Positions 45,738 to 58,022 of a stretch of DNA of 64,000 bases are shown piece by piece. The stretch is from contig NC_056758.1 of the NCBI RefSeq assembly GCF_018687715.1, positions 8,872,501 to 8,936,500 of the forward strand, written 5' to 3'. A program made the translations under genes and the position numbers. The DNA comes from Carya illinoinensis (taxonomy: Eukaryota; Streptophyta; Magnoliopsida; Fagales; Juglandaceae). Under the pieces are notes generated by a model. It had not been told where the DNA came from. It made no database searches and saw only the letters and a program-made list of their open reading frames with translations. The stretch's first letter is position 1, and each line of letters starts with the position of its first letter.

Positions 45738-48700
45738 GCTAACATTGCAGTTTTATTGGGTGAAGGTCAATCTAGCAGTCGGCCTCCACTCTTTTGTGGA
45801 GACAATTACTCATTCTGAAAAGTTAGAATGAGAATATTCCTTCAGATTCAAGGTTGAGAAATCTGGAAATGCATTGTAAATGGGCCTTATATTCCAACAA
45901 AAGTGGTTGATAGAGTAAAGGTCAAAAAAGAAGAAGAAGAGTTTGATCATGAAGACGATAGACTTTTTACTTTGAATTTAACTACTATGAATTTATTATA
46001 TAATGCTCTCAATGGAAATGAGTTTAATAAAATAATGAATTGTACTACGAAAAAGGAAATTTAGGATAATTTGGAAGTTACTTATGAATGAATTTCGCAA
46101 GTCAAAGAATCAAAAATTTATAGTATGTACACTCGTTTTACTAACATCATAAATAGCTTTGACAGCTCTTAACAAAATTTATTCTAATGTGGAGATAGTA
46201 AGAAAGATTCTTAACTCTCTACCAAAACATTGGAAATCAAAAGTGATAACGATTATTGAAGCTATAGAACTCAAGAAACTTGAAGTGAATGAACTCATCG
46301 GGTCACTTATCACCCATGAGTATGCATTGAAAAGAGGAGAAGAAGAAGGAAAACCAAAGAAGAGCTTGGCATTTAAAGATGTTCCTCATGAAAATAAAAG
46401 TGATGAAGATAAGGAAAATGACGACAAAAATGAAGAAGTTGCGATGATAACAAGAAGAATTAAGAGGTTTTTAAAGAAGAATTAAGAGGTTTTTAAAGAA
46501 AAATAAAACTCCTCTGAATAAATCATTCAAAAAGTTTTACAAAAAAAATATTCAGATAAAAATGATACTTTAATTTGTTATAAATGCAATAAGTCTGGTC
46601 ATATCAAGCCAGATTATCCTCTGTTAAAGAAAGATCGAAATAAGGGCAAAAAAGCAATGAAAGTTATATGGGATGATGATTCAAGTAGCTCGGATAGTGA
46701 AACAAACAATGAACAATCAGTAAATTTTTGTCTTATCGTTAAATATGATATTGAGGTAACAAATCTTGATAATATTGAAGATCCTTCATATAAAAAATTG
46801 TAAAATGTTTTAGAAGAGGTATATGAGGAGTTTAAAAAATTGGGTATCAACTACACTTCTTTGAAAAAGAAAAATTATTCTTTAACAAACAAAATTGATG
46901 TTTTAAGAAAAAAAAAGATCGTTTTGAAAAATAAAAATTTTAAGTTGAAGAATAAGAAAACTGATTTAGAAAATATTGTTGAAAACTTTACAATTAGAAG
47001 AAGAGATTTTGAAAAACTTCTTAGTAGTCAAATATGTGTTTTTGGCAAGGCAGACTTGGGATATATATCAAAACAAAAATAAAAATTTTATAAAGATTCT
47101 TTGATAATCTTTTTACATGAAAATCTAGTATTTAAAATTTTTGTCATAAAAATAACTTTTTCAGAAAAAGATACTATTATAGTCACTCAAGTTCTTCATA
47201 TATGCCATATACTATTTGTAATTTTTTAATAGAAATAGTCATAATTATCATATTTGTCATATTAGAAGAAAACATACAATGACTATTAGGGCTATATGGA
47301 TACCTAAAAATCTTGTTTTTTTTTTCTAATAATACTAAATGAAAGACCCAAAGAACTTGGGTACCCAAAAAAATCATTTTAATTGTTTTTATAGGTATGC
47401 ATGAAGTCATCTACAAGAAAAAACAAATGATTTTTAGATAGTGGATGTTCAAGACACATGACGGGAGACGAGACTAAATTCTTTGATCTTAAATCCAAAG
47501 AAAAAGGATACGTGACATTGGGAGACAACTCAAAAGGGAAGATTGTGGAAATATGTAAAATTGGTAATGAATATTCTCTCATAATTGAAAATGCTCTACT
47601 TGTTGAAAGTCTAAAACATAATCTTTTGAGTATAAGTCAATTATGTGATAAAAGATTTACAATTACTTTCAAAATGGATAAGTGAATTATTTTGAATGAT
47701 CATAATTGTAATGTTTATTTTATTGCTTTTAAAAGCAACAATGTTTATATAATCGATTTTGAAGAAATTACCTCACAAGATGCAATTTATTTTTCAGATA
47801 AAAAAGAAATTAGTTAGCTATGACATAGAAGACTGGGTTATGCCAACATGGAACTTATTTTAAAACTTTCAAAAAATGATCTTGTGAGAAGTTTATCAAA
47901 AACAAATTTTTTTAAAGACAAAATTTGTGACGCATGTCAATTTGGTAAACAAACAAAAATTTCTTTTAAAACCAATAAATATATTTTCACTACTAGACTA
48001 TTGCAACTGATACGTATGGATCTTTTTGGACCAAATATAGTTGCAAGTTTATGAGGAAAATATTATGCATTTGTTATTATTGATAATTTCTTTAGATATA
48101 CTTGAGTCATCTTTTTTGCTCATAAAGATGATACACATAATGTATTTACCAAGTTATGTAAGAAAATTCAAAATGAAAAGGATTATATTATTTCAAGTAT
48201 CCGAAATGATAGGAGAAAAGAGTTTGTTAATAAAAATATTGAAACATTTTGTGATGAAAATGGTTTCGTGCATAATTTTTCTATTCATCGAACTCCTAAA
48301 CAAAATGGGATAGTAGAGAGGAAAAATAGGTATCTTCAAGAGATGGCAAGAACAATACTCAATGAAAACAACTTGCCTAGTTATTTTTGGGCCGAAGCGG
48401 TAAGTACTACTTGTTATGTTATAAATAGAGTTATGCTAAGGTCTAAATTAGATAAAACCCTCTATGAGTTTTGAAATGAGAAAAAACTCAACATTGGTTA
48501 CTTTCAAGTATTTGAATGCAAATGTTTTATTTTAAATGATAGAGATAATTTATGCAAGTTTGATGCAAAATCTGATGAATGTATCTTTGTTAGGTATTCT
48601 ACTAATAGTAAAACTTATAGAATATTCAATAAAAAGATTTTGACTGTACAAGAATCTATGCATGTAGTATTTGATGAATCTAAATCTCTACTCTCCAAAA

Positions 48701-50458
48701 AATCCATTGATGAAAAAACAAGAGGTATAAATAATATGGAAAGTCTCAATCTCAACAAAAAGAACACAATAGAGGAAGTCTAACATGGAGACATCAGAAA
48801 AGATCATCAAAATTTAATACAAGATGCAACCAAACAGTGAAAATTTCTGAAAGATCATCTAATGAAACAAATTCTGAGAGAACCTTTCCGAGGTGTAAGC
48901 ACTCGATCATCTCTTAGAAATATTTGCAATCATACTACTTTTCTATCTTAGATTTAATTCAAAAATATTAATAAAATACTTCTGGATGAATTTTGGATTC
49001 TAACTATGCAAGAGGAGTTGAATCAATTTGAAAAAAAAAGATGTTTGGACACTTGTTCTTAGACCAAAAAATCATACTATTATTGGAACAAAATGAATCT
49101 GGAATCATTAATAGAAATAAGGCTCGACTTGTAGCCCAAGGTTTCAATCAAGAAGGAATTGATTATGATGAGACATATGCACCAGTCGCAAAATTAGAAA
49201 CTATTCGAATGCTACTTGTATATGTTTGTTATAAAGATTTCAAACTTTTTCAAATGGATGTTAAAAGTACTTTTTTAAATGATTTTATAAATGAAGAGGT
49301 ATATGTTGAGCAACTTTCAGGTTTTGAAAATTATATTTCTCCAAATCATGTTTTCAAACTCACAAAAGCATTATATGGACTCCAATAAGCTCTTAGAGCT
49401 TGGTACGATAGACTCAGTGGTTTCTTAATAGAAAAATATTTTTTAAGAGGAAAAATTAACACAACTCTTTTCATTAAACACGAAAATGATTATATTTTTT
49501 TAATTTAGATTTATGTTGATGATATAATATTAGGTACTATTAATGAAAATATATGTCAAGTTTTTGTTAAGGCAAGGGAGAATTTGAAATTAGCATAATG
49601 GGAGAACTTACATTCTTTCTCGGATTGCAAATTAAACAAGTAAAAAGTGGGACATTCATCAATCAATCAAAATATATTAAGAAATTATTGAAAAAGTTTG
49701 GAATGGAAGGTTCTAAAGAAATTGGAATACTAATGAGCCCATCCACTAAACTTGATAAAGATGAAACTGGTAAACTAGTTGACTTGAAGGTATATCGAGG
49801 TATAATTGGTAGGTTATTATATTTGACAGTCAGTAGACCAGATATTATGTTTAGTATGTGTTTATGTGTACGTTTTTAATCATCTCTAAAAGAATCTCAT
49901 TTAATTGCAGTTAGGCGCATTCTTAGATATCTTAGTGGTACAAATGACCTAGAATTATGGTACGTTAAGTACACATCTTTCATCTAATCAGCTACACGAT
50001 GCAGATTATGCTAATTGTAAAATAGATAGAAAAAGTACTAGTGAAGCATGTCATTTCTTAGGTTATGTACTAGTTTCCTAGTTTAGTATAAAGTAAAATT
50101 TTGTTGCACTATCTACTGCTGAGGCAGAATATGTTACTGCGGGTAATTGTTGTGCTCATATTCTTTATATAAAGCAACAACTTGAAGATTTTAAATTCAT
50201 GTATAATCACATTCCAATCAAATGTAATAATACAAGTACTATAAATCTTTCAAAAAACCCAATACAACATTCTAGAACTGAGCATATTGACATAAGATAT
50301 CATTTTCTTTAAGATCATGTGCAGAAATGCGATATAGTACTAGAGTTTACAAATATACACGATCGGTTAGAAGATATTTTCACAAAATTTTTACCAAAAG
50401 ATATATTATGTATGATTAGAAGAGAAATAGATATAATGCATGTTATGAATATCTTTTA
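45738..50458 (+). pseudogene. gag-pol of the SIRE-like element, heavily mutated
   Basis: Gag begins near PPLFCGDNYSF (45780s) and ends with a zinc knuckle, CYKCNKSGHIKPDY (46576-46617), whose last Cys is Tyr. Protease is at about 47430 (FLDSGCSRHMTG). Integrase is at 47825-48475 (HRRLGYAN, CDACQFGK, MDLFGP, NGIVERKNR). RT is at 48990-49900 (QMDVKSTFLND, IYVDDIILG near 49509). RNase H is at about 49990-50450 (DADYANC, STAEAEYV, DIFTKFLP). Most stops sit where Trp or Gln is expected, for example 45816, 45855, 46062, 47683, 48472, 49386, and there are several frameshifts. It is a non-functional relic. Confidence 0.88.
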
Positions 50459-50519
50459 AAAGATAAACAGAGTCAATAAAAATAGAGAGAAATTTTTTTA
50501 AATTCTTTTACATAACTTG

Positions 50520-50945
50520 AGGTTCTTAGCCTCATGTTTAAGATACTCATTCTCTTCATACAATATCATGCCATCCTTATCCATGAGAACTGGCAACTGG
50601 AATGAAGAATCTAATAGAGATTTCAACTGTTTATTCTTCTGCCAAAGGATTTATTTCCTTGTGTGAGACTCTTGAACAATTTGTTGAAATACAACAATTT
50701 ATTTTTTAAACTTTTTAACCTCATGGTTTCTGACTTGTAGCCGCTGAGAAAAAGTAACTATAGAGGAGGAGTAGCGAGTCTCAAGAATCACCAAGTCGAA
50801 TATAGCATTAGAATCTGACTTATTAGTTAAATTATTATTTTTTTTTCTGTAATATGACACCTATGGCAGCTGCAGAAAGGACATGAGATTGAGGTGTAGA
50901 ATACCTCATGGATGAATTCAAAGGAATATTAGAAGAATGAGCCAT
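50520..50945 (-). pseudogene. antisense reading frame between pol and 3' LTR
   Basis: On the minus strand an ATG at 50945 opens MAHSSNIPLNSSMRYSTP and continues as SHVLSAAAIGVIL. After a poly(A)-associated frameshift the sequence goes on as SNAIFDLVILETRYSSSIVT, FSQRLQVRNHEVKKFKK and, lower down, SSFQLPVLMDKDGMILYEEN and YLKHEAKNL. The run is broken by stops but keeps protein-like character with a coiled-coil end for about 140 residues, opposite to the orientation of gag-pol. The sense strand shows no comparable frame. I infer a decayed extra gene of the element. Its function is unknown. Confidence 0.5.
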
Positions 50946-51481
50946 TGAGAAAAAAATTGAAAGTTTAAACCGAGAATGTTAAAGGAATGTAGATGAGTTA
51001 TAAAGATGAGAAGAAGATTTGATGCAAATTGGATGAACTTAAAGACTGATTTTATAGAGATAATATAACGAACAAGACAAGCTATCATCTAAGTTAAGGA
51101 GCAATATGATTTCTTTTTGGTATCCAATGGATAAAAATGATCATTTTTTCAACAATATCAGGTGATTTTTAAAATCTCCCGCCACACTTGTCAGGTCACG
51201 GGTGACTCCATTTTTTCAACTATTTACAGTTTTTTTTACTAACACACCGTTTCTTTTTACAGTCCATTTATTTACTGCGGATCTTTTTAATGATGCCAAA
51301 AGGGGGAGAAGTTTTAAACTAGAACATTAATATCGTCTCAATTGCTAAACTTGTTATATATACTTAGAATTATATTTATAATTTTGCTTAAAAAACTAAC
51401 GCACATTCTCAGGAGGAGTTTAAGTATTAATACAGGTTTTAACTTCTATCAAGTATTTGTCATCATAAAAAAGGAGGAGAT

Positions 51482-52815
51482 TGTTGAATCCAAGGTTTCA
51501 AATTCGTATAATTATATATCTACACATGGATTTTGATGATAACAAAAAAATTCAAAGAATAAAGGAATCTCAATCTCAAGTTTTCTACACAATGGAGTCA
51601 AGCACATCAAGGAATCAAGCATGAGCAAGAATGAAACAAATTCACATTAAAGTTATACAGTAATGTTGTATATCTCTTAAAATTTGAAATTAGGATTAAG
51701 GTTCAAAATTAATATTTTATCATAAAACATTAAAATACATTTTCCACTTGTGCATGAATATTTTGAAAATTAAATTTAAAAATTTTGAAAGATAATTAAT
51801 TGTCATCTTTCACATGTACATGACATGATTAAATGTTTGAATTTTGAAAATATTAAAAATGATTGATTGTCATCTTTCACATGTGCATACTTTATTTGAA
51901 TATTTTCAAAAGTGATTGATATTCTTTTTGACTTATGCAAAAAGTAGATGATTTTGTTTGAAAATTTTGAAAATATTAAATATGATTGGTTGTCATCTTT
52001 CACATATGCATGCCTTATTTAAATATTTTTAAAAGTGATTGATGCTTTTTTTAACTTATGCAAAAGGTAGATGATTTTGTTTGAAAAAATTGAACAGTAA
52101 AGTGTCCTCTTTTTTTCATATGCAAAAAGTAAAAATATTAGGTTTGAAATTTTTGAAAAGTGAATGATGTTATCTTTAACATGTGAATCTTTTTAAATTT
52201 GAATATGAAGTCTCATATGCCTATAAATAAATCATTTGAGAATTTCACATTCACAACACCAATAACATACAACATTCATTCAAAACTTTCATTCTCTCTT
52301 CTCTAAACATTGAGCCTTAACCCCTGTTCATTTTGAAAGATATAGTTTGTTCTGTATTGTTCTTATTTCACTCATTGAGGAGTGTTTTCTGATAACCTAC
52401 TCACTATCAACTCTTGTATCAGTAAAAGGGTGTGTATAACCATTGTGTGTGTAGAAAGTATTTTACACAGGGAATAGTTGAATCACCACGTGTAAGGTGA
52501 TTGCAACTGTAAATGGTGTTCTACACAGATCCTTTGTAGCTGTGTTGTTCAAAGGTGTAATAGGTTTCTATCTCTACATGAATGAGGTTGAACAGTGAAT
52601 TTGGAGATCTTCAAAGGGTAGCTTGAGGTGAGAATGTAGGCAGTGAGGCCGAATCTTGTTAACATATTAAGTTTGCTTATCTCTTATCCTTACTCTTTAT
52701 ATTTATTACTACTTTATATTTTATTTATATTTTATATTGTGTATTTGATTTATAATTATTAGTTTTTTAAATACAACCCAATTCACTCCCTCTTGTGTTA
52801 GTCATCTAGGCAACA
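51482..52815 (+). repeat. 3' LTR of the SIRE-like element
   Basis: It starts TGTTGAATCC directly after the purine tract and ends GGCAACA. It carries the same internal 125-bp duplication (about 51845 and 51970), so the duplication is older than the insertion. A TATA box, gcctataaataaatc, is at about 52218. Confidence 0.85.
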
Positions 52816-53879
52816 AGATATTTTATATGAGAAAGTTTAATTATAAAATTTAATGTTTTTCGTTGTAACCTTTTAACTTAAGAAACAAGTTTTATTTATA
52901 AGCATGAAGTCTTTTGTATCCTAGCATGAAAGGAAAAGAAATTGATGGGCCCCAAGGCAGATCAAGTCTTAAGGATCAATTACAAAATTAAGAGCCACGA
53001 AGAGTAAGGGAGCAATGCAAGAATTGGTGCAATCCAATTGGGATGAAACTAGCAAGAGCCCAACACACATGATGGGCTTGAAAGAATGAGAACCAGTTTT
53101 GATCCACTTGATCCAAGTTATGGAAGACACGACTTGAGCCGATTGTTATTAAAGACCATGGACTTATTTATTTCATTGAAATGACTTATTTTATTAGTCA
53201 AAGGAATTATTCTAGAATAATTGGGCTTGGGAGATGTCTAGCCCATATGTCTTATTTCTAATGAACTAGGGTTTTTGGGAAGGCCTTGTATTTTGGCCAA
53301 GGGCATATTTGGAAAGTTATTAATTTATGTGAACTAGGGTTTTAGAAGTTACTGTAGCGCGGCACTGTTCACGCTACAGTACCCGCGGTACTATTCCTTT
53401 AGGGTTTTGGGAATTGTTTATTTAAGGCACTTGTAGCCTCATTTGAGAGGTAAGACATTTTTTATTGAATTTTCATTGTGAGTGAGTTTTATCCTCGTGT
53501 TCTTAATTGAACTCTTGAACTTATCAAAGGTAAATCACAACCTTTGTGGCGTTCCTCCTTGTAATTTGGGTTCTTGAGACGGGATTTCATTGGGTCTAGA
53601 TTTTAATATAATCTAGGTTCTTGGAACGAGATTTCAACGGGTCTAAATTCTCCATCCATAGACTTGAGTTTGGCGTTCTTGGGTTTGTTTTCCAATATTG
53701 TTGTTGGGTCTCAAAGCGAGTCGATTGGGGTTCACATCAGAAATTTTAAAAGGAACGGTAATTTCTGTCTATTTTCTTAAAATCATTTTTTAAAGAACCC
53801 ACCATAAAGATTGGCATTACACTATAGAAGAATTCCCTAGCGGTTAGATCAGGTACTTCTCACCCCTATCACGCAACAC
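52816..53879 (+). other. LTR-like remnant, class unknown
   Basis: It contains a GC-rich inverted motif, ctgtagcgcggcactgttcacgctacag (53351-53378), and a repeated phrase: gggttcttgagacgggatttcattgggtctaga, then aggttcttggaacgagatttcaacgggtctaaa. It ends with gattggggttcacatca near 53737. These phrases look like LTR or leader sequence of a retrotransposon, but no boundaries can be fixed and no coding domain is present. Confidence 0.35.
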
Positions 53880-54230
53880 TTTGTTCCAAACCATACAACA
53901 GGACATTAGATCCTCCAAGTGTTGGGGTGGAGTTGCACTGGGGCCAATTCGACTATATCCAAAATATCCCCAAAGGGACGATAGAAAGGGAGACGCAACC
54001 CATTCAAGAACATCAAGAGAAACAGAGCCACCTTTTTGGAAAATACCTTTGAGTCCATGGCTCTTTGCCTGGGTGCCAGTATCTCCATGCTAATACAGTC
54101 AGATATCCCAAACGAGTTGCATATGATGTTGATGTCTGCTTGTGAAGTAGATGTGGACCAGCAGTACACCTCAGAATACTATGACTGCGAGGCATTGTGG
54201 GGCACACTTCTTAGACCCTGAGGGGGAGCC
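53830..54230 (-). pseudogene. plant retroelement gag-like fragment
   Basis: The minus strand encodes GLRLPFYRPFGDILDIVELA, followed by PVQLHPNTWRI and, after a one-base shift, MSCCMVWNKVL. This pattern (small hydrophobic start, then QLHPNxW) matches the N-terminal part of the large family of plant transposon-associated proteins annotated as putative plant transposon protein/Transposase_28. Only about 100 residues remain and they are frameshifted. Family assignment is from motif memory. Confidence 0.5.
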
Positions 54231-54273
54231 TCAAGGTGCTATGTATACAATTCATGAGACAAGAAATAGGAAG

Positions 54274-54341
54274 CATCTTTGGGGGACATTCTCTTAGGCA
54301 TTGAACTCATCTTTGGGGGACATTCTCTTAGGCATTGAACT
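54274..54341. repeat. exact 34-bp tandem duplication
   Basis: The unit catctttgggggacattc...gcattgaact occurs twice back to back with no difference, so the duplication is recent compared with the decayed surroundings. Confidence 0.95.
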
Positions 54342-55597
54342 ATGTAGGGAGATGAGTAAACAAGAGTGAGGAAGAGAGAGTACCGAGCCGGTAGAAGGAG
54401 AAGAGTGGGTGATTTGGGCTAGGAATATAAAGAGGACTTCCAAGCTAATTGGACTAATTCTGATGAAAAAATGGCTGGTGTCAAAGATAGTAGAAACCAG
54501 GGGCAACGTCCACAACTCCTGTTGCATGATTAGATGTGATGAATGAGAGTACGTACGTTATCCCATATGTTGGAGCGTGGACCATTGCGAAAGAGTATCA
54601 CGGGGAAGGTTGGAGACATCATAGAATAAAAAAAATAATATATAATTCTGCCTTGACACTGTCAAAATTGACGGGGTAGCTGGAATGGATATTTCTCCCA
54701 TTTCTGAGATTGGGCCTATACCTGTAAGTCCTTTGGGCCTGAGTTTCAGGTGTGCCTAGCCTAGCCTAACCTTCTATGAGGGAGGTCCAGGTCATGGCTG
54801 ATGCAAGTGAAGCCCTATCTGAATTACATGCCACATTAAATACACCAACATGGCAAGCACTTAGGGAATCTTGGCAGAAGATCCAGTTGTCGTCAAGAGG
54901 CTACCACAATAAATGCGACAAAGTGGCAATCAAAGTTGACAGGATCCCTACGAGAAGAGAATAGGGGTCGGAGAAAAGGTAGGTTACTAAGTCAAACTTT
55001 TGACTACTTTTCCTTCTAGTTTTGGAGATTCTGGCTTTGGCATCAGAGGTAACACTTTTGCACCCAGCCGCCCTTTCTTCCACCCTCACATGTACTCAAA
55101 ACAATATTATAATGGGTGGCTACAAAACACACATTAACAAATACATTGTAACTTTTTTTAAAAAAAATTATGATGCATTGTAAACTGGTTGAGGATTTTG
55201 CTAGTCAATTTAGTGACACTAAAGGGGTGTAATGTTTAGTGACTTTGGTGATGGACTTCACAGGGGTGTGATGTGTAATGTGCTATAACTTTGGTGAGGT
55301 TGGTGACTTTTTGAAGCCCACGGACTAATATTGGTTTTTTAATATGTTTTTAGAACGTTTTTAACAAGTTTTTAAAAAATGGGCCGAAGGTCAACATAGA
55401 TTCTGCCTTGCTTCGGCCTAACTCTGATTGGATTTCTAAACTCCGTGCCCACTTCTGAACCCCAAGGTAGATGTTAGTGCAGAATTGAAGGCTAAAGTCG
55501 AAGATCAGAGTTGGAGTTGATTAGAAAACAGATCTAGCTTTGAATCCAAATTCAACTAAAAATACGAAAAAAAAACCTCCAACTCTAACTCTATTTT
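54342..55597. other. unassigned repeat-region DNA
   Basis: Frames of about 60 residues exist (for example 54776-54964, with an Ala/Glu-rich start) but none is recognisable. The stretch lies between retroelement remnants and the CACTA MITE. Confidence 0.35.
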
Positions 55598-55726
55598 CAC
55601 TACAAGAGAAGTGGACTTTTGTGACCAAATTTTAGTGACCAAAAAGACTATTTCTTACGAAACCTGTGGAAAATAATCATTTTGATTATTAAATTTTGGT
55701 CACAAAAATTTATTTTTTTTGTAGTG
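55598..55726. mobile_element. 129-bp CACTA-type MITE
   Basis: The element starts CACTACAAGAGAA and ends TTTTTTGTAGTG, giving an 8-bp perfect CACTACAA inverted terminus. It is flanked by TTT on both sides, matching the 3-bp target duplication of CACTA elements. Inside, tttgtgaccaaa and ttttggtcacaaaa form a subterminal inverted pair and ttagtgaccaaaaa is a related direct copy, as in CACTA subterminal repeats. There is no coding capacity. Confidence 0.85.
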
Positions 55727-56978
55727 TTTATCGAAGCTCTAATCTATCAGTATAGATTTAGTGTTGAAGGCAGATATTTGGATTTTTGCATAGCCTAACC
55801 CACTTGCCTATAAAAAGAATTATTTCTCGTATTTTCGCTAGCTATTCCATTTGTTTTGTGAATTCTTTGCCATTGATTGACTATTTCCAAAGGAGATTAT
55901 TACTATTCATACTGAGGTGGCACTCCCGCTAAATGACACGTTGTAGTGCCCCATTAACGCATAGAGAAGTCTCCATGTTTATGCTGTACTCCTAACATTA
56001 CTCGAGTTTTAAATATATGACTACGTTAATGGGCCACGTCAACACATAGAAAAGTCTCCATGTTTATCCCTACTTCTATAATTCTTTGGATTTTAAATAT
56101 ATGACTTATTTTATTTATAAAGAGTATGAAAAGTCCTCAATCATGACCGAAGAATTCCAAATTACAATCTATCACCCTAGAGTGACAAATAAAGGCTCCA
56201 AACCTAGTTACATACGAAACCTTATTACCAGCCAAATTCAATACCATACAGAACCTCATTTGTAGATATTATGAGAGATATATATATATATATATATAAA
56301 TATATCTATAACTATCTATACAGAAAGGATTCTGGGTGCAAGATACGTATCCCTAGTTGAAATGCATTACTAAAATAAAAAGGTAGACATGATAAATTAA
56401 AGACCAATCGTGAATTAATGCATAAACTAGAACCTACTAATAAGAATTAAAATAATAACAATATTAGTCCAACGAATATTATTTAATTTTCTGAATTATT
56501 GTAAAAAATATGATGAAAATAATTGCTAATTTTTCAAATAATATTATATAGGAATAATAATAATAATAATATTTTAAATTTTAAAAGAAATATAAAATTT
56601 CTTCTATGAATTATTATGTATAGAGCACTCGCACGTAAGTGATCTTGTATCGAGGCAAGCAAGAAATGCTCGTAACCCATGGTGAGCACCATGAATAGCA
56701 ATAGTGCCCACCCTAAGGCGAGCACGGTAGAAGTTTGAAGCTTGCCCTCAAGAAAGAAAAAATCACGCTTGAGGCAAACGTAAGTGTTTTGCACCTGAAG
56801 CAAGCAAATAGTGCTCACAATGGGCAATCAACAACATCTTGCACTGGGTGAGTAACAAGTGCTCACAACTTGGGAGAGAATAAATTCTGGACTGAGGTGA
56901 GTATAAGTACTGGAATACATGTCTTCATCTCCGAACAATCAAGATAGTGAGCACTCCACCCACCCCAACACGGGCCAA
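55727..56978. other. intergenic DNA with degenerate short repeats
   Basis: An interrupted (TA)n run lies near 56279-56300. From about 56620 to 56900 the words gtgctcac, gaggcaag and caagcaa recur at roughly 40-60-bp intervals, as in an old minisatellite. Around 55940-56060 a phrase with acgttaatgggccac/cccattaacgca and gagaagtctccatgtttat/gaaaagtctccatgtttat is repeated about 90 bp apart. No gene is seen. Confidence 0.4.
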
Positions 56979-57276
56979 GTATGCTAGTCAATCCAACCAA
57001 ACATTGTGGCTAGATAACCGAAAGTGCAAGAATATAAACCACTGGCTTGGGATCACCATCATGGCTAGTCCAACTAACACATTGCTCTGGATAATTGAGC
57101 CGAGTAAGATAATCAGCCTTGCACGGGCAATTTTGATCAAGGCCAGTCCGATCGACATAGCTTAGGATAATCAAGTAGTGCTAGAAAATGACCATTGCTC
57201 AAGATCACCGAGCATGCTAGTCTTATCCAAACACTACTCAGGATAACCAAGCAGAGTAAGAAAATAACTTTGCTTG
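56979..57276. repeat. degenerate tandem repeat, period about 80 bp
   Basis: Three and a half units share the order (g)ctagtc...ca...ggataa(c/t)...aag...aa.a.tcac. They begin near 56979, 57062, 57143 and 57215; later units are shorter. Divergence between units is high, so the array is old. Confidence 0.6.
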
Positions 57277-57974
57277 TAATACGACACACCAGCACTAAGC
57301 TTTATTCTTTAGCTCGTGGCACGTACTTCCAACAATTAAAAATCCTATATATCTACATTCCTATTTGTTAGAAATATAAGATCAGAGAATATAGTGGAAT
57401 TGATATGATCTCGTATGGCAAATCATAGATCTAGTGTGGTTGTTATACGGATTTTTGTCAATCATTGTTGTTCATTTGAAACCATCATCATCGATGGTAT
57501 ACACTCATGTACTCGATAGCCTAAATGTTAAAACTAGAGATAACCAACATATTGAGAGAGAGATTATGTTTGTGGTGCAAGTGCCTCGGCCAAAAATGTA
57601 ATTGGCTATATAAATTACAGGTCAGCCATCAAGATTCATGAAATGGCATTAAGCCACTTCATAACTTATGGGCATATGAAGAGGAAGGAGTGCCCATTAT
57701 GGATGCCCCATTCGCCTTGCCCCTGCATATGTGGGACGGGCTATCCTCACCGCAAGGGCGAGGGACGGGTATAGAATCATTCCAGCGGAGGTGGGGGATG
57801 GAGAGGCTAAGCCCCCGCTTCGGATTTCCCCAGTCCCGCTCCGTATATATATAATATTAAATATATATTATATAATAATATATTATATATTGTTTCATTA
57901 AGTGAATTCCCTTCCCCCCCCCCCTCGTCACCCCCATTTCTCCTCGAACACTCTCGTCTCTCAGACTCCTCTCT

Positions 57975-57976
<2 letters not shown>

Positions 57977-58021
<45 letters not shown>
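57977..58021. repeat. (TC)n-(AC)n microsatellite
   Basis: About 15 TC units pass directly into about 6 AC units within the leader of the hAT transposon. The short frames read through it are products of the repeat. Confidence 0.9.

Positions 58022-58022
<1 letters not shown>

Larger units (their letters stand above)
44675..52815 (+). mobile_element. decayed Ty1/copia element, SIRE/Maximus-like
   Basis: The order is LTR, PBS (tggtatcaaagc at 45684-45695, initiator Met-tRNA), gag, protease, integrase, RT, RNase H, a roughly 1-kb post-pol region, polypurine tract (aaaggaggaga) and 3' LTR. The 3' LTR (51482-52815, TGTTGAATCC...GGCAACA) is 1334 bp. The 5' LTR keeps only about its last 1007 bp, so the element is truncated on the left. 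The LTRs differ at many sites and the coding region has more than ten stops, so this insertion is much older than the Tnt1-like one. Long LTRs and a long spacer after pol fit the SIRE group. Confidence 0.88.

Noticed and set aside
57685..57700. Exact left end and 8-bp duplication for the hAT transposon
   Set aside because: The left inverted repeat is imperfect, and the flanking 8-mers (around tgaagagg and gcaactaa) do not match, so only an approximate boundary is given.
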